From NCBI RefSeq assembly GCF_021233055.1, contig NZ_CP089538.1, positions 1,035,501-1,099,500 of the forward strand: a stretch of 64,000 bases of DNA. The letters are read 5' to 3'. A program made the translations under genes and the position numbers. A model generated the notes under the pieces. That model was not told the DNA's origin. It made no database searches and was given only the letters and a program-made list of their open reading frames with translations. The DNA is from Spirosoma oryzicola. Lineage in GTDB: Bacteria > Bacteroidota > Bacteroidia > Cytophagales > Spirosomataceae. Positions 9,113 to 18,110 of the stretch are shown piece by piece; position 1 is the first letter of the stretch; each line of letters starts with the position of its first letter.

Positions 9113-9120
9113 CAAAGATG
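9113..9120 (-). promoter_or_regulatory. Bacteroidota-type -7 box (CATCTTTG) for the kdp regulator gene
   Basis: On the minus strand CATCTTTG differs by one base from the Bacteroidota consensus TAnnTTTG. It lies 57 bases upstream of the ATG at 9055. No convincing -33 TTG was identified at ideal spacing. Confidence 0.4.
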
Positions 9121-9893
9121 ATAAAGCCGTTGAGGATTTTCAGCGCGAGCGACCAAATAAATTACGTACTGATTCGCAGCCAGCTCCGAACCGACACCTT
9201 AAACCCGACTGTAACTCGCCGTTCGGTTTTCGAAATAATGACCAACAGGCTGATTGTAGTGGGTGTTTAACCACCAATTCATTTACTCAACAGCTTAAGG
9301 GTGATGGCTGATTCATATCACTTCCTAGGAACGTTCGCCGAATTGATTGGAAACAATCCTTTGGGTAAGTCATCGATAGGTTCATCTGGCGATTTGGGGC
9401 AAATAATACAGCTTTTGGGATAAATGTTATAGTGGCTGATACATATGTTATAGTCCAGAAAGGACTTGCTCCGTTACCTTTGCCTGTCTTGGCTATTCAA
9501 CAATTGCCGTCGACCCCAGGTGTTTAGCCAGGACTGTCCCGTTAATGTTAGAGCACGGGCTACATCGAATACAGCTTCAATGCGGAAGCGGGCAACCTGA
9601 TTTCGAAGGATGAGTGGGGTCCCCTGGATGTTCCGCTCTGTAAGCAGGACTGCAATACGTTTAACCAGCGCGATGGCTATTCGTATAGCAACAACAGCAG
9701 TTACTCAACCCCGGATCTCGGCTTGCTCCGCCTGAAATTGGGCGTTTTTAACTAAGCGTTGCAGGCCATAGATCGAGTAATTGACAGCGATACTCCACTG
9801 GGCTAAGCTACCCTGTAAGAGCGGTTCTTTGTCAGCAAAATCCAGTGAGTGCTGAGCAACATACAACTGATCTTTACCGAATTATCTATCCGC
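9121..9893. other. Gene-poor region with coding relics
   Basis: This stretch of about 770 bases lies between the kdp regulator promoter and the flippase. It holds the CBM3-like relic at 9552-9755 and, on the minus strand at 9705-9881, a 58-codon open stretch without a proper start. That stretch reads like an outer-membrane efflux or TolC-type fragment (WSIAVNYSIYGLQRLVKNAQ) but is too short to assign. Nothing else in it looks coding. A GTG at 9849 could extend the flippase gene upstream by 15 codons. Confidence 0.5.
9552..9755 (+). pseudogene. Relic of a CBM3-type carbohydrate-binding module
   Basis: An open stretch of 67 codons begins directly after an in-frame TAG, has no ATG, and ends in TAA. 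It reads GYIEYSFNAEAGNL near its start and TFNQRDGYSYSNNSSY further on. This recalls the end of family 3 cellulose-binding modules, where a YLEISFTGGTL-type strand is followed by a DWSNYTQSNDYSF-type strand. The segment between the two matches is altered, and the N-terminal half and usual C-terminal strand are missing. It is therefore a decayed remnant. Family assignment is by eye only. Confidence 0.42.
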
Positions 9894-11258
9894 ATGCTAT
9901 CAACGATACGTTATCAGCTACAAACTTATATTAATACAACCCACCCCCGGACCCGGAAAATACACATCAATACCGTATTCAGTTTATTCAGTAAGGCCGG
10001 TAGCATGGGGGTATCACTGCTGTTAGTTCCCTTAACGATTGATTACTTATCGGAAGCTACGTACGGTACCTGGGTGACCATTAGCTCAATGACTTCTATG
10101 CTCATGTTTTTCGATTTAGGCATTGGTAATGGTCTACGCAACAAATTTGCGGAGGCTGTTTCTAAGCAAGATCGCAGGCTAGCACAGACGTTGGTAAGCA
10201 CCGCCTATGGTATTTTCGGTATCGTGCAAATAGGCTTTATCGTATTGTTTTTTCTCTTCATTAATTACATTCCCTGGGCGCGGTTGCTCAATACGACTAT
10301 TGATCAGCAGCAATTGCAACTCGTGCTGCTGGTAATGATCGTGGCTATGGCCATCAAATTGGTACTCGACATTCTGACGTATGTGCTGCTGGCGTTGCAG
10401 GAGTCGGGTCAGGTAAACGTGATTAATTTTTTGGCGAACGGGCTAGTGCTAATTACTACCTACGCACTCACCCAGTTTAGCCACAACAAGTTGATTTATC
10501 TGGCTGCGGTGACGGCCCTAAGTCCGATCCTGGTGCTGCTGGTGAGCGGTATCCTGTTCTATCGATCTCGCCTAACCATATACCGGCCATTGGTTGGACT
10601 CATCGACTGGACTCATGCCCGAAGTATCTTATCGCTCGGCTACAAGTTTTTTCTGATTCAGCTCTGTTTTATCGTGGTATTTTATACCGATAATCTACTG
10701 ATCAATTATCTATTTGGCCCCGTAGCGGTAACCACCTATTCGATTGCCTTTCGCTATTTTATGATTGTCAACACGTTGTTTGGGCTGGTTGCTGTACCCT
10801 ACTGGTCGGCCTTTACGGAAGCCTCTACCCGGAATGACATAACGTGGATGAAACAGACGTGTCGGCACTTGTACAAGCTGTGGCTGGGCTTAGTAGGCGT
10901 GGTGACCTTGATGGTTGTGTTCGCCCAGCCGGTCTATACGCTTTGGGTTGGTCAGCGGGTAAGCGTTCCGGTAGAACTAAGTAGTAGTTTAGGCTTGTTT
11001 GTGATCATTACCAACTGGAATCTGGTAGCCAGCACGGTGCTCAATGGACTAGGCAAAATGCGCTTGCAAGTCTACTATGCCCTCCTGACAGCGGTGACCA
11101 ACATTGCTTTAGCGCTGTTTTTCGGGAAGTTCTTGGGGTGGGGGAGTACAGGTGTGGTGTTGGCCTCGGTTGTGGCGTTGTTGTGGGGAGCGATTCTGGG
11201 TACAATCCAGATGTACAAACTGCTTAAAGGAACGGCCTCTGGCTTCTGGAATCAATAA
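9894..11258 (+). CDS. Oligosaccharide flippase (Wzx/MOP-type polysaccharide exporter)
   Basis: A 454-residue polytopic protein with about 12-14 hydrophobic helices. The first reads SKAGSMGVSLLLVPLTIDYL, followed by TWVTISSMTSMLMFFDLGIG, the characteristic opening of Wzx/RfbX-like flippases in the MOP superfamily. Such proteins flip lipid-linked glycan units across the inner membrane for surface polysaccharide assembly. The ATG at 9894 is preferred; a GTG at 9849 is possible. No glycosyltransferases flank it, so it is an orphan flippase and its glycan cannot be told. It is convergent with the M28 peptidase gene, with a large hairpin between them. Confidence 0.88.
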   Translation: MLSTIRYQLQTYINTTHPRTRKIHINTVFSLFSKAGSMGVSLLLVPLTIDYLSEATYGTWVTISSMTSMLMFFDLGIGNGLRNKFAEAVSKQDRRLAQTLVSTAYGIFGIVQIGFIVLFFLFINYIPWARLLNTTIDQQQLQLVLLVMIVAMAIKLVLDILTYVLLALQESGQVNVINFLANGLVLITTYALTQFSHNKLIYLAAVTALSPILVLLVSGILFYRSRLTIYRPLVGLIDWTHARSILSLGYKFFLIQLCFIVVFYTDNLLINYLFGPVAVTTYSIAFRYFMIVNTLFGLVAVPYWSAFTEASTRNDITWMKQTCRHLYKLWLGLVGVVTLMVVFAQPVYTLWVGQRVSVPVELSSSLGLFVIITNWNLVASTVLNGLGKMRLQVYYALLTAVTNIALALFFGKFLGWGSTGVVLASVVALLWGAILGTIQMYKLLKGTASGFWNQ

Positions 11259-11317
11259 GCTGCTTGTTTATTGATGATTCCAGGACTCATCGGGGCTTAG
11301 CGTTGTCTGGAAGCATG

Positions 11318-11376
11318 AACAAGAGAGGGTTTATCATCAGAAACAATTGACTCCTGACGATAAACCCTCTCTCGTT
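11318..11376. terminator. Bidirectional hairpin between convergent genes
   Basis: Arms AACAAGAGAGGGTTTATC (11318-11335) and its complement (11359-11376) pair over 18 bases with one mismatch around a 23-base loop. It sits between the flippase stop and the M28 peptidase stop, so it probably ends both transcripts. No long T-run follows on either side. Confidence 0.65.
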
Positions 11377-11394
11377 GCTTGACCGATTATCCGT

Positions 11395-13077
11395 TTATTT
11401 TATGACACTGGTTTGACCGAACTTGGTCCCAAAAAAATCAGCCTTGTTCCACGTTGGGCGGCTGTCGGCCTGGGCGGCTAAGTAGCCAATCAGAAACTGC
11501 AACTGCACGTGTTTGGCCGCAGCGTTAAAATCGAACGGTTGATTGATGTCGTCCTGTGGCGAATGGTAGATCGTCGCCCGCCAGTCGAGGTTGAGCTTCG
11601 TCCCGTCGAGTTTAGGATTGCCCGTCTGAGAGCCGCTTTTAATGTAAATAGCTGGAATTCCCTGCCGGACAAAGCTGAAATGATCGCTTCGCATAAACAC
11701 GGTCTGTTCGGGAATTGGGTCAGGGCTAATTTGCACGCCCACAAAGTCAGCAGCCAGTTTCGTTTCGCGTCCCAGGCTCGAATGTTCTGCGCCATACGGA
11801 ACAATGTCGAGCAACGGATGGAAAAAGAAAGGCATGTCCAAGCAGAAATTCGCGACGATTTTTTCTTTCGGTACGGTCGGATTGCTGGCGAAGTAATCGG
11901 AACCGAGTAACCCCATTTCTTCGCCCGTAACGCCAACGAACACGATTGAACGTCGGGGGGCTTTCGGTAATGCAGCAAATAAACGAGCCGTTTCGAGGTT
12001 GATGGCGACGCCCGATGCGTTGTCGTGCGCACCGTTGTAAATCGAATCGCCCGGCGTGGATGCGCCGTTCACGGGTCGGCCAATACCCAGGTGATCGAGA
12101 TGCGCGACGTAAACGATGTACTCATTCTTGAGAATCGGGTCGGAGCCGGGTAGAACGGCCACTACGTTTTGTCCCGCGACGTCTTCCACTACATCGGTTT
12201 GGGTGCGCATCCGTACCGAAATATTCAGCGGGAAAGCTTGTGGTCGGTTCTTCAGGGCAGCGGCAACCGCATCGGTAAACGAAGTTCCGGCATTGGCAAA
12301 GACCAACCGCGCTGCCGAATCGCTTAGCGAAGCTGATCCTTTCAAACTGGGAAAGGTGCGCTGGGGTTTGCCGCGTTTGTCGAGCCAGCGGTAGATGCCT
12401 TGCCGGGCGCGTGGAGCGGCTGTTTCGATGCGATTGCGCAGGTCGGTGGGCAGGCTAAACGACAGAACGCCCACGGCACCGTGAGCCGCAGCCATTTCGG
12501 CTTTTGCCGATGAATAATAAGCTCGCTGGTTCGACGGGAAAGCGGTTGGTGCTCCGTTGGCATACGCTACGATTTTTCCTTTCACGTCAATGTTGGTGTA
12601 ATCGTCGTAACCCAGTTCCGGGGCCGAAACGCCATAGCCGACAAAAACGACGGGCGCATTGACATCGCTATCCGCATGGTCGGGGTTAGGGTTCAGGATA
12701 AACTGCTTACCGTACGTCAAAAGCTGGTTATTGCCTTTATTTGACAAGGTCAGCGAACTGGTTTTTTCCCGCACCTGCCACCGGCGTAGCGGTACCGCCT
12801 GACGGTACGTGTTGTTTTCGCCAGCCGGTTGCAGACCCAGCGCTTCCAGTTGCGTTTGTACGTAATTGGCCGCCAAGGCAAACCCCCGAGTACCGGGCTT
12901 ACGACCTTCGAGCGCATCGTCGGCCAGAAAACGCATGGCCGCTCGGATCGCTTCGGGTCGAACCGTTTTGGCAACGGCCTGGGCTTCGGTGGGTATCGTA
13001 CCCGGTTGGGCAAAAGAGAGTGCCGCTCCACCTAGACTTAGGAGTAGGGTGAGCGGGAGAGAAACAGAAAAACGCAT
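11395..13077 (-). CDS. Secreted M28-family metallopeptidase with PA domain
   Basis: A 560-residue protein with a signal peptide (about residues 1-23, ending SLGGAALSFAQ). A protease-associated insert falls at about 135-260 (VNAPVVFVGYGVSAPELGYD), and a zinc-dependent M28 aminopeptidase core follows. Metal-ligand motifs are visible in order: HLDHLG, AHDNASGV and VTGEEMGLLGSDY, with a late DHFSF. These enzymes cleave N-terminal amino acids in the periplasm or outside the cell with two zinc ions. It starts with ATG at 13077, stands alone on the minus strand and is convergent with the flippase. Its substrate is unknown. Confidence 0.92.
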   Translation of the reverse strand: MRFSVSLPLTLLLSLGGAALSFAQPGTIPTEAQAVAKTVRPEAIRAAMRFLADDALEGRKPGTRGFALAANYVQTQLEALGLQPAGENNTYRQAVPLRRWQVREKTSSLTLSNKGNNQLLTYGKQFILNPNPDHADSDVNAPVVFVGYGVSAPELGYDDYTNIDVKGKIVAYANGAPTAFPSNQRAYYSSAKAEMAAAHGAVGVLSFSLPTDLRNRIETAAPRARQGIYRWLDKRGKPQRTFPSLKGSASLSDSAARLVFANAGTSFTDAVAAALKNRPQAFPLNISVRMRTQTDVVEDVAGQNVVAVLPGSDPILKNEYIVYVAHLDHLGIGRPVNGASTPGDSIYNGAHDNASGVAINLETARLFAALPKAPRRSIVFVGVTGEEMGLLGSDYFASNPTVPKEKIVANFCLDMPFFFHPLLDIVPYGAEHSSLGRETKLAADFVGVQISPDPIPEQTVFMRSDHFSFVRQGIPAIYIKSGSQTGNPKLDGTKLNLDWRATIYHSPQDDINQPFDFNAAAKHVQLQFLIGYLAAQADSRPTWNKADFFGTKFGQTSVIK

Positions 13078-13264
13078 GATGCAACGCTGAAATACGAAAA
13101 CAATTGACTAAGATAGCCGACGATTTCGTGTCGATCAAATGGTACCGAAGCTACTAGCCGCAGTACGGTTGGTTTCCTGTAAACGGGCGATAGCGTTTAT
13201 CGCCGTAGCTATTCGACCTGAGTGGTTATCGTAGCGAGACGAATGAACTGAATGTAAATTGACA

Positions 13265-14203
13265 ATGAAGAAAGTACCGGTAATTATTGACTGCGATCCC
13301 GGCCACGACGATGCTGTAATGCTTATGCTGGCGGTTGGCAGTGGCTTGTTTGATATAAAAGCGATCACTACCTCAGCGGGTAATCAGACGCAGGAAAAAA
13401 CGCTCAAAAATGCGCTTCGGCTAAAGACGCTACTGGCGATTGACACGCCCATTTACAAAGGAAGTGACAAGCCGTTGTTTCGTAATCTGATCATTGCCGA
13501 TCAGGTGCACGGCGAAATGGGAATGGACGGACCTATCCTGCCGGAGCCGGTCATCACGCCAGAGTCTTTGTCGGCTATCGAAGCGATTGCCAACATCCTG
13601 ACGGAGAGTTCAGAAAAGATAACGATTGTACCAACCGGTCCTCTGACGAACATTGCTACGTTTCTGCTGGCTTATCCGCACCTGAAACCGCGCATTGAGC
13701 GAATCTCGATGATGGGTGGTGGCGCTTTTCGGGGAAACATGACGCCTACTGCCGAGTTCAACATTTACGTCGATCCCGAAGCGGCTGCCATTGTTTTTCA
13801 GTCGGGCGTGCCGATTACCATGTGCGGTCTGGACGTTACGCACAAGGCGCTGGTTTTTCAGGAAGACATCGAACGCTTCCGCTCGATTGGCAACCGGACG
13901 GGGCAGGTCATCGCCGAACTGATGGACTTTTTTTCGATCTTTTACCGGAAAGAACGGCCCGAACTCGACGGTGGTGCCGCACTACACGATCCCTGCGCCA
14001 TCGCGTGGCTGATCGATCCGTCCATGTTTCAGTCGAAAGCCTGTTATGTCGATGTAGAAGTGACGGGTAAACTGACTGCCGGAACGACGGTCGTTGATTT
14101 CTTCGACGTGCTTAAAAAGACGCCCAACGCCGAAGTCGTCTATGACATCGACCGCGAAAAATACATTCAACTGATCTACGATTCGGTTCTTGGGTTGCCC
14201 TAG
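13265..14203 (+). CDS. Inosine-uridine-preferring nucleoside hydrolase
   Basis: A 312-residue enzyme of the IUNH family, which splits ribonucleosides into ribose and base in salvage. The N-terminal calcium-binding signature is present (VIIDCDPGHDDAVMLMLAV), along with the inner motifs EFNIYVDPEAA and HDPCAIAWL, which carries the conserved His-Asp pair. ATG 13265 (MKKVPVIIDCDPG) is preferred over the TTG two codons earlier. Its TAG and the TAG of the convergent lipoprotein gene interlock in the same four bases, CTAG, at 14200-14203. Confidence 0.95.
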   Translation: MKKVPVIIDCDPGHDDAVMLMLAVGSGLFDIKAITTSAGNQTQEKTLKNALRLKTLLAIDTPIYKGSDKPLFRNLIIADQVHGEMGMDGPILPEPVITPESLSAIEAIANILTESSEKITIVPTGPLTNIATFLLAYPHLKPRIERISMMGGGAFRGNMTPTAEFNIYVDPEAAAIVFQSGVPITMCGLDVTHKALVFQEDIERFRSIGNRTGQVIAELMDFFSIFYRKERPELDGGAALHDPCAIAWLIDPSMFQSKACYVDVEVTGKLTAGTTVVDFFDVLKKTPNAEVVYDIDREKYIQLIYDSVLGLP

Positions 14204-14787
14204 AACCAGGGTCGTCTGACTTTGAACGAACGCTTGAGGCCGCTGATCAGCAACAGGGCACCGATGATGCCGAAGATGACAGCCAGTATCGTAACGTGCA
14301 GAATGGCGAACAACACCGCTACGATAAGCACAATGACGGACGCTTTCAGTTTCCAGCTGATGCGCTGCCACCAGTTAAGTTCTTCGCGGAGCGGCATGCC
14401 TAAACTTTGCCGGATTTTGTTGCCAAGCCGGAGTTGCCCTTTGGGTTTGGGCTTCGGACGCGGTTGCTGACTAAGCGATTCCGTGGATTTCGACAACAAC
14501 GACTGAACCCGGTGCATCCGCTGCTGAACCCGGCTCGTAACGGATGCGCTAAACTCATTTTCGCGACTGGCAACTGCCGGGGCGGCTGCCTCTGCCGTAC
14601 TTATAATAGGCTGTTCACTGGCCAGAGCCGAATCCGGAACGGCTGGTGCTGGAAGCGTAGCAGGACGATCAACGGCTAACCGGGCAGCCGCTGGGTGGGC
14701 TGTGTGTTGAAAATAAGCGACGGGCCGGTGGCAGGACGAAAGAGAAAAGTATAACGCAGTAACGAAAAGGACGGCGGTATTTTTCAT
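14200..14787 (-). CDS. Hypothetical lipoprotein with C-terminal membrane segments
   Basis: A 195-residue protein starting MKNTAVLFVTALYFSLSSCH, with a lipobox-like LSSC and Cys at residue 19. An Ala/Pro-rich linker follows, then a basic Lys/Pro stretch (PRPKPKPKG). Two strongly hydrophobic segments lie near the C terminus (about residues 143-180), before a basic tail RSFKVRRPWF. The C-terminal layout resembles small PspC or YqaE-type helical hairpins, but no family was recognised. A longer frame to 14838 exists, but the signal sequence supports the ATG at 14787. Confidence 0.7.
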   Translation of the reverse strand: MKNTAVLFVTALYFSLSSCHRPVAYFQHTAHPAAARLAVDRPATLPAPAVPDSALASEQPIISTAEAAAPAVASRENEFSASVTSRVQQRMHRVQSLLSKSTESLSQQPRPKPKPKGQLRLGNKIRQSLGMPLREELNWWQRISWKLKASVIVLIVAVLFAILHVTILAVIFGIIGALLLISGLKRSFKVRRPWF

Positions 14788-14966
14788 CAGGCTATGTTGT
14801 ACGAGCGGAAATGGCAAATGCAAAACGTTCCCATACAACGAATCGGAATGGCTAGTTGATATGAATTTAGAAAAAAAGTCTACTAAGCCGTTTTCGTTTG
14901 CCCTGAAAATAAGCTAGATAAGTATGATCGGTAGCGCATCTTTCTTTTGTCGTAAACTCTCGTTCC

Positions 14967-16247
14967 ATGAAGCGAATTCTGATCGGACTGTCTCTTAACC
15001 TTTGCGTACTCGGTTTGGTCAACGGACAGGCAACGGAGCCGACGTACAACTACGACGAAGCAAAAGTAGGAACCTACACACTACCCGACCCGCTGCTTAC
15101 AAAAAGTGGTCAGCGCGTAACGGACAAAAAAGGATGGGAGCGTCGCCGGGGCGAACTGCTGGATCTGTTTGCCCAACACGTGTACGGTCAAACGCCCACC
15201 GACAAGGTGAAATTGCGGTTTCAAACCGTAAAGACGGATAACAATGCCCTGAACGGGCTGGCGATTCGGAAACAGGTGTCTATTCGCTTCGTCGATTATC
15301 CGAAACTTCCGCCGATTGAGGTGCTGTTGTACGTACCGAAGTCCGCTAAAAAATCAGTTCCGGTATTTCTCGGGCTAAATTTCTGCGGCAATCACTGCGT
15401 AACTACGGAAACTGACATACCGCTTTCGACGCGATGGATGAGCAAAGCTGCGGACGTTACAACAGACGGACCGAACGGCGAACCCCGCGCTACCGAAAAA
15501 GCCCGTGGCTTGCAGGTTCGGCGCTGGCCTATCGAAACAATTTTGAAGCGGGGCTACGCGCTGGCAACGGCTTATTACGGCGATATTGAACCGGATCACC
15601 CACAGGGTTGGCGTTCGGGAATCCGCTCGGTTTTGGGCGATACCAGCCGCGCGGATAACTGGGGAGCCATTGGAGCCTGGGCCTGGGGAATGAGCCGTAT
15701 TGCCGATTACCTTGCCACCGAATCGGCGATTGATGCACAGCGGATTATTAGTATTGGCCATTCACGCATCGGGAAAGCTGCTTTGTGGGCGGGGGCGCAG
15801 GACAAACGTTTTGCCGCCGTAATTGCCAATGAAGCCGGAGAAGGCGGTTCGGCACTAGCCCGACGGTGGTACGGCGAAACCGTTGAACGAATCAATACGT
15901 CTTTCCCGCACTGGTTTTGCAACCGGTACAAAACCTACAACAAACGTGTTTCTGACTTGCCCGTCGATCAGCATGAACTGCTGGCGCTGGTAGCACCGCG
16001 ACCGTTGTACGTTGCCAGCGCGGAGGAAGACCAATGGTCGGACCCGAAAGGAGAGTTTTTGGGAGCGGTTCAGACCGAGCCTGTGTACCGCCTGTATGGT
16101 AAAGTAGGGCTGGGAACGACCACCCTTCCAGTGGTCAATCAACCGGTTGGGCAAACCGTGCGCTACCACGACCGCACCGGTAAGCACGACGTTACGGACT
16201 ACGACTGGGAGCATTACCTGCGGTTTGCGGATGAATTAGTTCGGTAG
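14967..16247 (+). CDS. Secreted CE15-like esterase (glucuronoyl esterase-type)
   Basis: A 426-residue alpha/beta hydrolase with a signal peptide (about residues 1-20, ending LGLVNG). The nucleophile elbow GHSRIGKAALW places Ser266 and fits the CE15 pattern G-x-S-R-x-G-K. EAGEGG puts an acidic residue at Glu289, and DWEHYLRF near the end supplies His416. Spacing and order match bacterial CE15 enzymes, which cut ester links between glucuronic acid on xylan and lignin alcohols. It may be annotated elsewhere as an acetylxylan esterase. No polysaccharide-utilisation genes flank it directly. The next gene begins 19 bases downstream but has its own -7 box. Confidence 0.82.
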   Translation: MKRILIGLSLNLCVLGLVNGQATEPTYNYDEAKVGTYTLPDPLLTKSGQRVTDKKGWERRRGELLDLFAQHVYGQTPTDKVKLRFQTVKTDNNALNGLAIRKQVSIRFVDYPKLPPIEVLLYVPKSAKKSVPVFLGLNFCGNHCVTTETDIPLSTRWMSKAADVTTDGPNGEPRATEKARGLQVRRWPIETILKRGYALATAYYGDIEPDHPQGWRSGIRSVLGDTSRADNWGAIGAWAWGMSRIADYLATESAIDAQRIISIGHSRIGKAALWAGAQDKRFAAVIANEAGEGGSALARRWYGETVERINTSFPHWFCNRYKTYNKRVSDLPVDQHELLALVAPRPLYVASAEEDQWSDPKGEFLGAVQTEPVYRLYGKVGLGTTTLPVVNQPVGQTVRYHDRTGKHDVTDYDWEHYLRFADELVR

Positions 16248-16254
16248 TCCTGCC

Positions 16255-16262
16255 TACCTTTG
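16255..16262 (+). promoter_or_regulatory. -7 box TACCTTTG, possibly giving a leaderless Nudix mRNA
   Basis: TACCTTTG matches the Bacteroidota -7 consensus TAnnTTTG exactly. It ends only four bases before the ATG at 16267. The expected start of transcription is therefore at or next to the A of the ATG. Confidence 0.5.
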
Positions 16263-16266
16263 CGGT

Positions 16267-16818
16267 ATGACTCCCGATAACGATCCCCGTCCGTGGACGG
16301 TTGAAAGCTCCGAATACATTCACCAGTTGCCGTGGTTTACGGTTCGTAAGGATGCCATCCGAATGGAAAGTGGCGGCTCAATTCCCGATTATTTTATTCT
16401 TGAATACCCCGATTGGATCAACGTCGTCGCGGTGACAACGGACGGCCAATTGGTGCTGATCCGGCAGTATCGCCACGGCATCGCAGGGGTTCACTACGAA
16501 CTATGCGCGGGTGTTGTCGATCCGAACGAAGATCCGCTTGTGGCAGCCCAGCGCGAACTACTAGAGGAGACGGGTTTCGGGGGCGGTCAGTGGACACCGT
16601 TGATGACACTCTCTGCCAATCCGGGGACACACGCTAACCTGACCCATGCTTTTCTGGCAGTGGGCGTAGAATTGCAACAGGCGCAGCATCTCGAAATAAC
16701 CGAAGAAATTACGGTCCATGTGGTGTCGCCGGAACGCACCTGGGAAATTATCAATAACGGCGAAATGATGCAGAGCCTTCATCTGGCTCCTTTGCTGAAG
16801 TATCTGGCTGGTCGATGA
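16267..16818 (+). CDS. Nudix hydrolase (ADP-ribose pyrophosphatase-like)
   Basis: A 183-residue protein with a perfect Nudix box: G-x5-E-x7-REL-x-EE-x-G-F, read from GVVDPNEDPLVAAQRELLEE to TGF (about residues 81-103). Upstream, VVAVTTDGQLVLIRQYRHG is typical of ADP-sugar pyrophosphatases (NudF-like). Such enzymes hydrolyse ADP-ribose and related nucleotide sugars to AMP and a sugar phosphate with Mg2+. The substrate is inferred from family. The start ATG is fixed by the upstream -7 box. Confidence 0.9.
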   Translation: MTPDNDPRPWTVESSEYIHQLPWFTVRKDAIRMESGGSIPDYFILEYPDWINVVAVTTDGQLVLIRQYRHGIAGVHYELCAGVVDPNEDPLVAAQRELLEETGFGGGQWTPLMTLSANPGTHANLTHAFLAVGVELQQAQHLEITEEITVHVVSPERTWEIINNGEMMQSLHLAPLLKYLAGR

Positions 16819-16856
16819 TTCTTTATATTTCCTGACCAGCTGGACTTATTTCGCGG

Positions 16857-16864
16857 TATCTTTG
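16857..16864 (+). promoter_or_regulatory. -7 box TATCTTTG for the aminotransferase-tyrA operon
   Basis: An exact match to TAnnTTTG, 68 bases before the ATG at 16932 and outside coding sequence. No clear TTG was seen at ideal -33 spacing. Confidence 0.55.
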
Positions 16865-16931
16865 CGGTTCACTATTGGGATTGGGTTGATTTGTTGAACA
16901 GGCAACCCAATTTGAAGACGAATCGTTAGGA

Positions 16932-18110
16932 ATGATCATCCCTCTTGCCCACCGCGCTGATCAAACGCAGGAATACTATTTTTCGGTAAAACTGACCGAA
17001 GTCCGTCGCTTACAGGCGGCTGGAAACGATGTAATTAACCTGGGTATCGGGAACCCGGACCTGATGCCGTCGGCCAATACGATCGATGCGCTTATTCAGT
17101 CGGCGCAACAGCCAACGGCGCATGGGTATCAACCGTATAAAGGTACCCCCGGCCTACGTAAGGCTATAGTGCAATTTTATGCGCATACCTATGGTGTGCC
17201 CCTCGATGCCGATACCGAAATTTTACCGCTGATCGGTTCGAAAGAAGGCATTACGCATATCTCGATGACCTTTTTGAACGAAGGCGATCGGGTCCTTGTC
17301 CCTGAACTGGGTTATCCGGCCTACCGGGCCGTGAGCAGCATGGTAGGGGCGAAGGTTGATGAGTATCCGTTGCTGGAATACGGTGGCTGGCAACCCGATT
17401 GGGACGTTATGGCTGAGCTGGTGGCGCAGTCGTCGGACAGCGGGCGGACCAAAATTCTGTGGATGAATTATCCGCACATGCCGACGGGCGCACCTGCTAC
17501 CCACGCGTTGTTCGAGCGTGCCGTACGGTTTGCGCATGATCATCGGATATTGCTCTGCCACGATAATCCGTACAGCCTGATTCTAAACAAAAAATCACCC
17601 ATCAGTCTCTTGTCCATCGATGGAGCGAAGGACGTGGCTATCGAACTAAATTCGTTGAGCAAATCGCACAATATGGCCGGTTGGCGCATTGGCTGGATGG
17701 CTGGTACCAAAGCGTACGTCGATGCGGTGCTGACGATGAAGAGCAACGTCGATTCGGGGCAGTTTAAACCGCTGATGGACGCAGCCTCCGAAGCGCTGAC
17801 CAACTCCGACGACTGGCATCGGGAGCGTAACGCCGTTTATCAGGGACGATTGGATGCTATTCACGCGTTTCTGGATGCGCTTGGCTGCACGTATACCACC
17901 GATCAGGAAGGATTATTCATCTGGGCTAAACTACCCGAGTCGGTGGAGTCGGCGGAGAAGCTAGTGGATGATCTGCTACAAACGAAACATATATTTATCG
18001 CACCGGGCTTCATCTTTGGACCGAAAGGTAATCGCTACATCCGGGTGTCACTCTGCATGCCAAAAGAACGCATTGAAGAGGCCGTAAAACGCTTAACATC
18101 ATGGTCGTAA
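16932..18110 (+). CDS. PLP-dependent class I/II aminotransferase, probably aromatic
   Basis: A 392-residue fold-type I aminotransferase. The substrate-side GIGNPDLMPS, the ring-stacking region IGSKEGI and the PLP-lysine motif SLSKSHNMAGWRIGW are all visible. Its last ten bases overlap the start of the prephenate dehydrogenase gene, so the two are translationally coupled. In Bacteroidota this pairing is part of phenylalanine/tyrosine biosynthesis. The enzyme therefore probably transaminates 4-hydroxyphenylpyruvate or phenylpyruvate. LL-diaminopimelate aminotransferase is the main alternative on sequence style alone. Confidence 0.88.
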   Translation: MIIPLAHRADQTQEYYFSVKLTEVRRLQAAGNDVINLGIGNPDLMPSANTIDALIQSAQQPTAHGYQPYKGTPGLRKAIVQFYAHTYGVPLDADTEILPLIGSKEGITHISMTFLNEGDRVLVPELGYPAYRAVSSMVGAKVDEYPLLEYGGWQPDWDVMAELVAQSSDSGRTKILWMNYPHMPTGAPATHALFERAVRFAHDHRILLCHDNPYSLILNKKSPISLLSIDGAKDVAIELNSLSKSHNMAGWRIGWMAGTKAYVDAVLTMKSNVDSGQFKPLMDAASEALTNSDDWHRERNAVYQGRLDAIHAFLDALGCTYTTDQEGLFIWAKLPESVESAEKLVDDLLQTKHIFIAPGFIFGPKGNRYIRVSLCMPKERIEEAVKRLTSWS

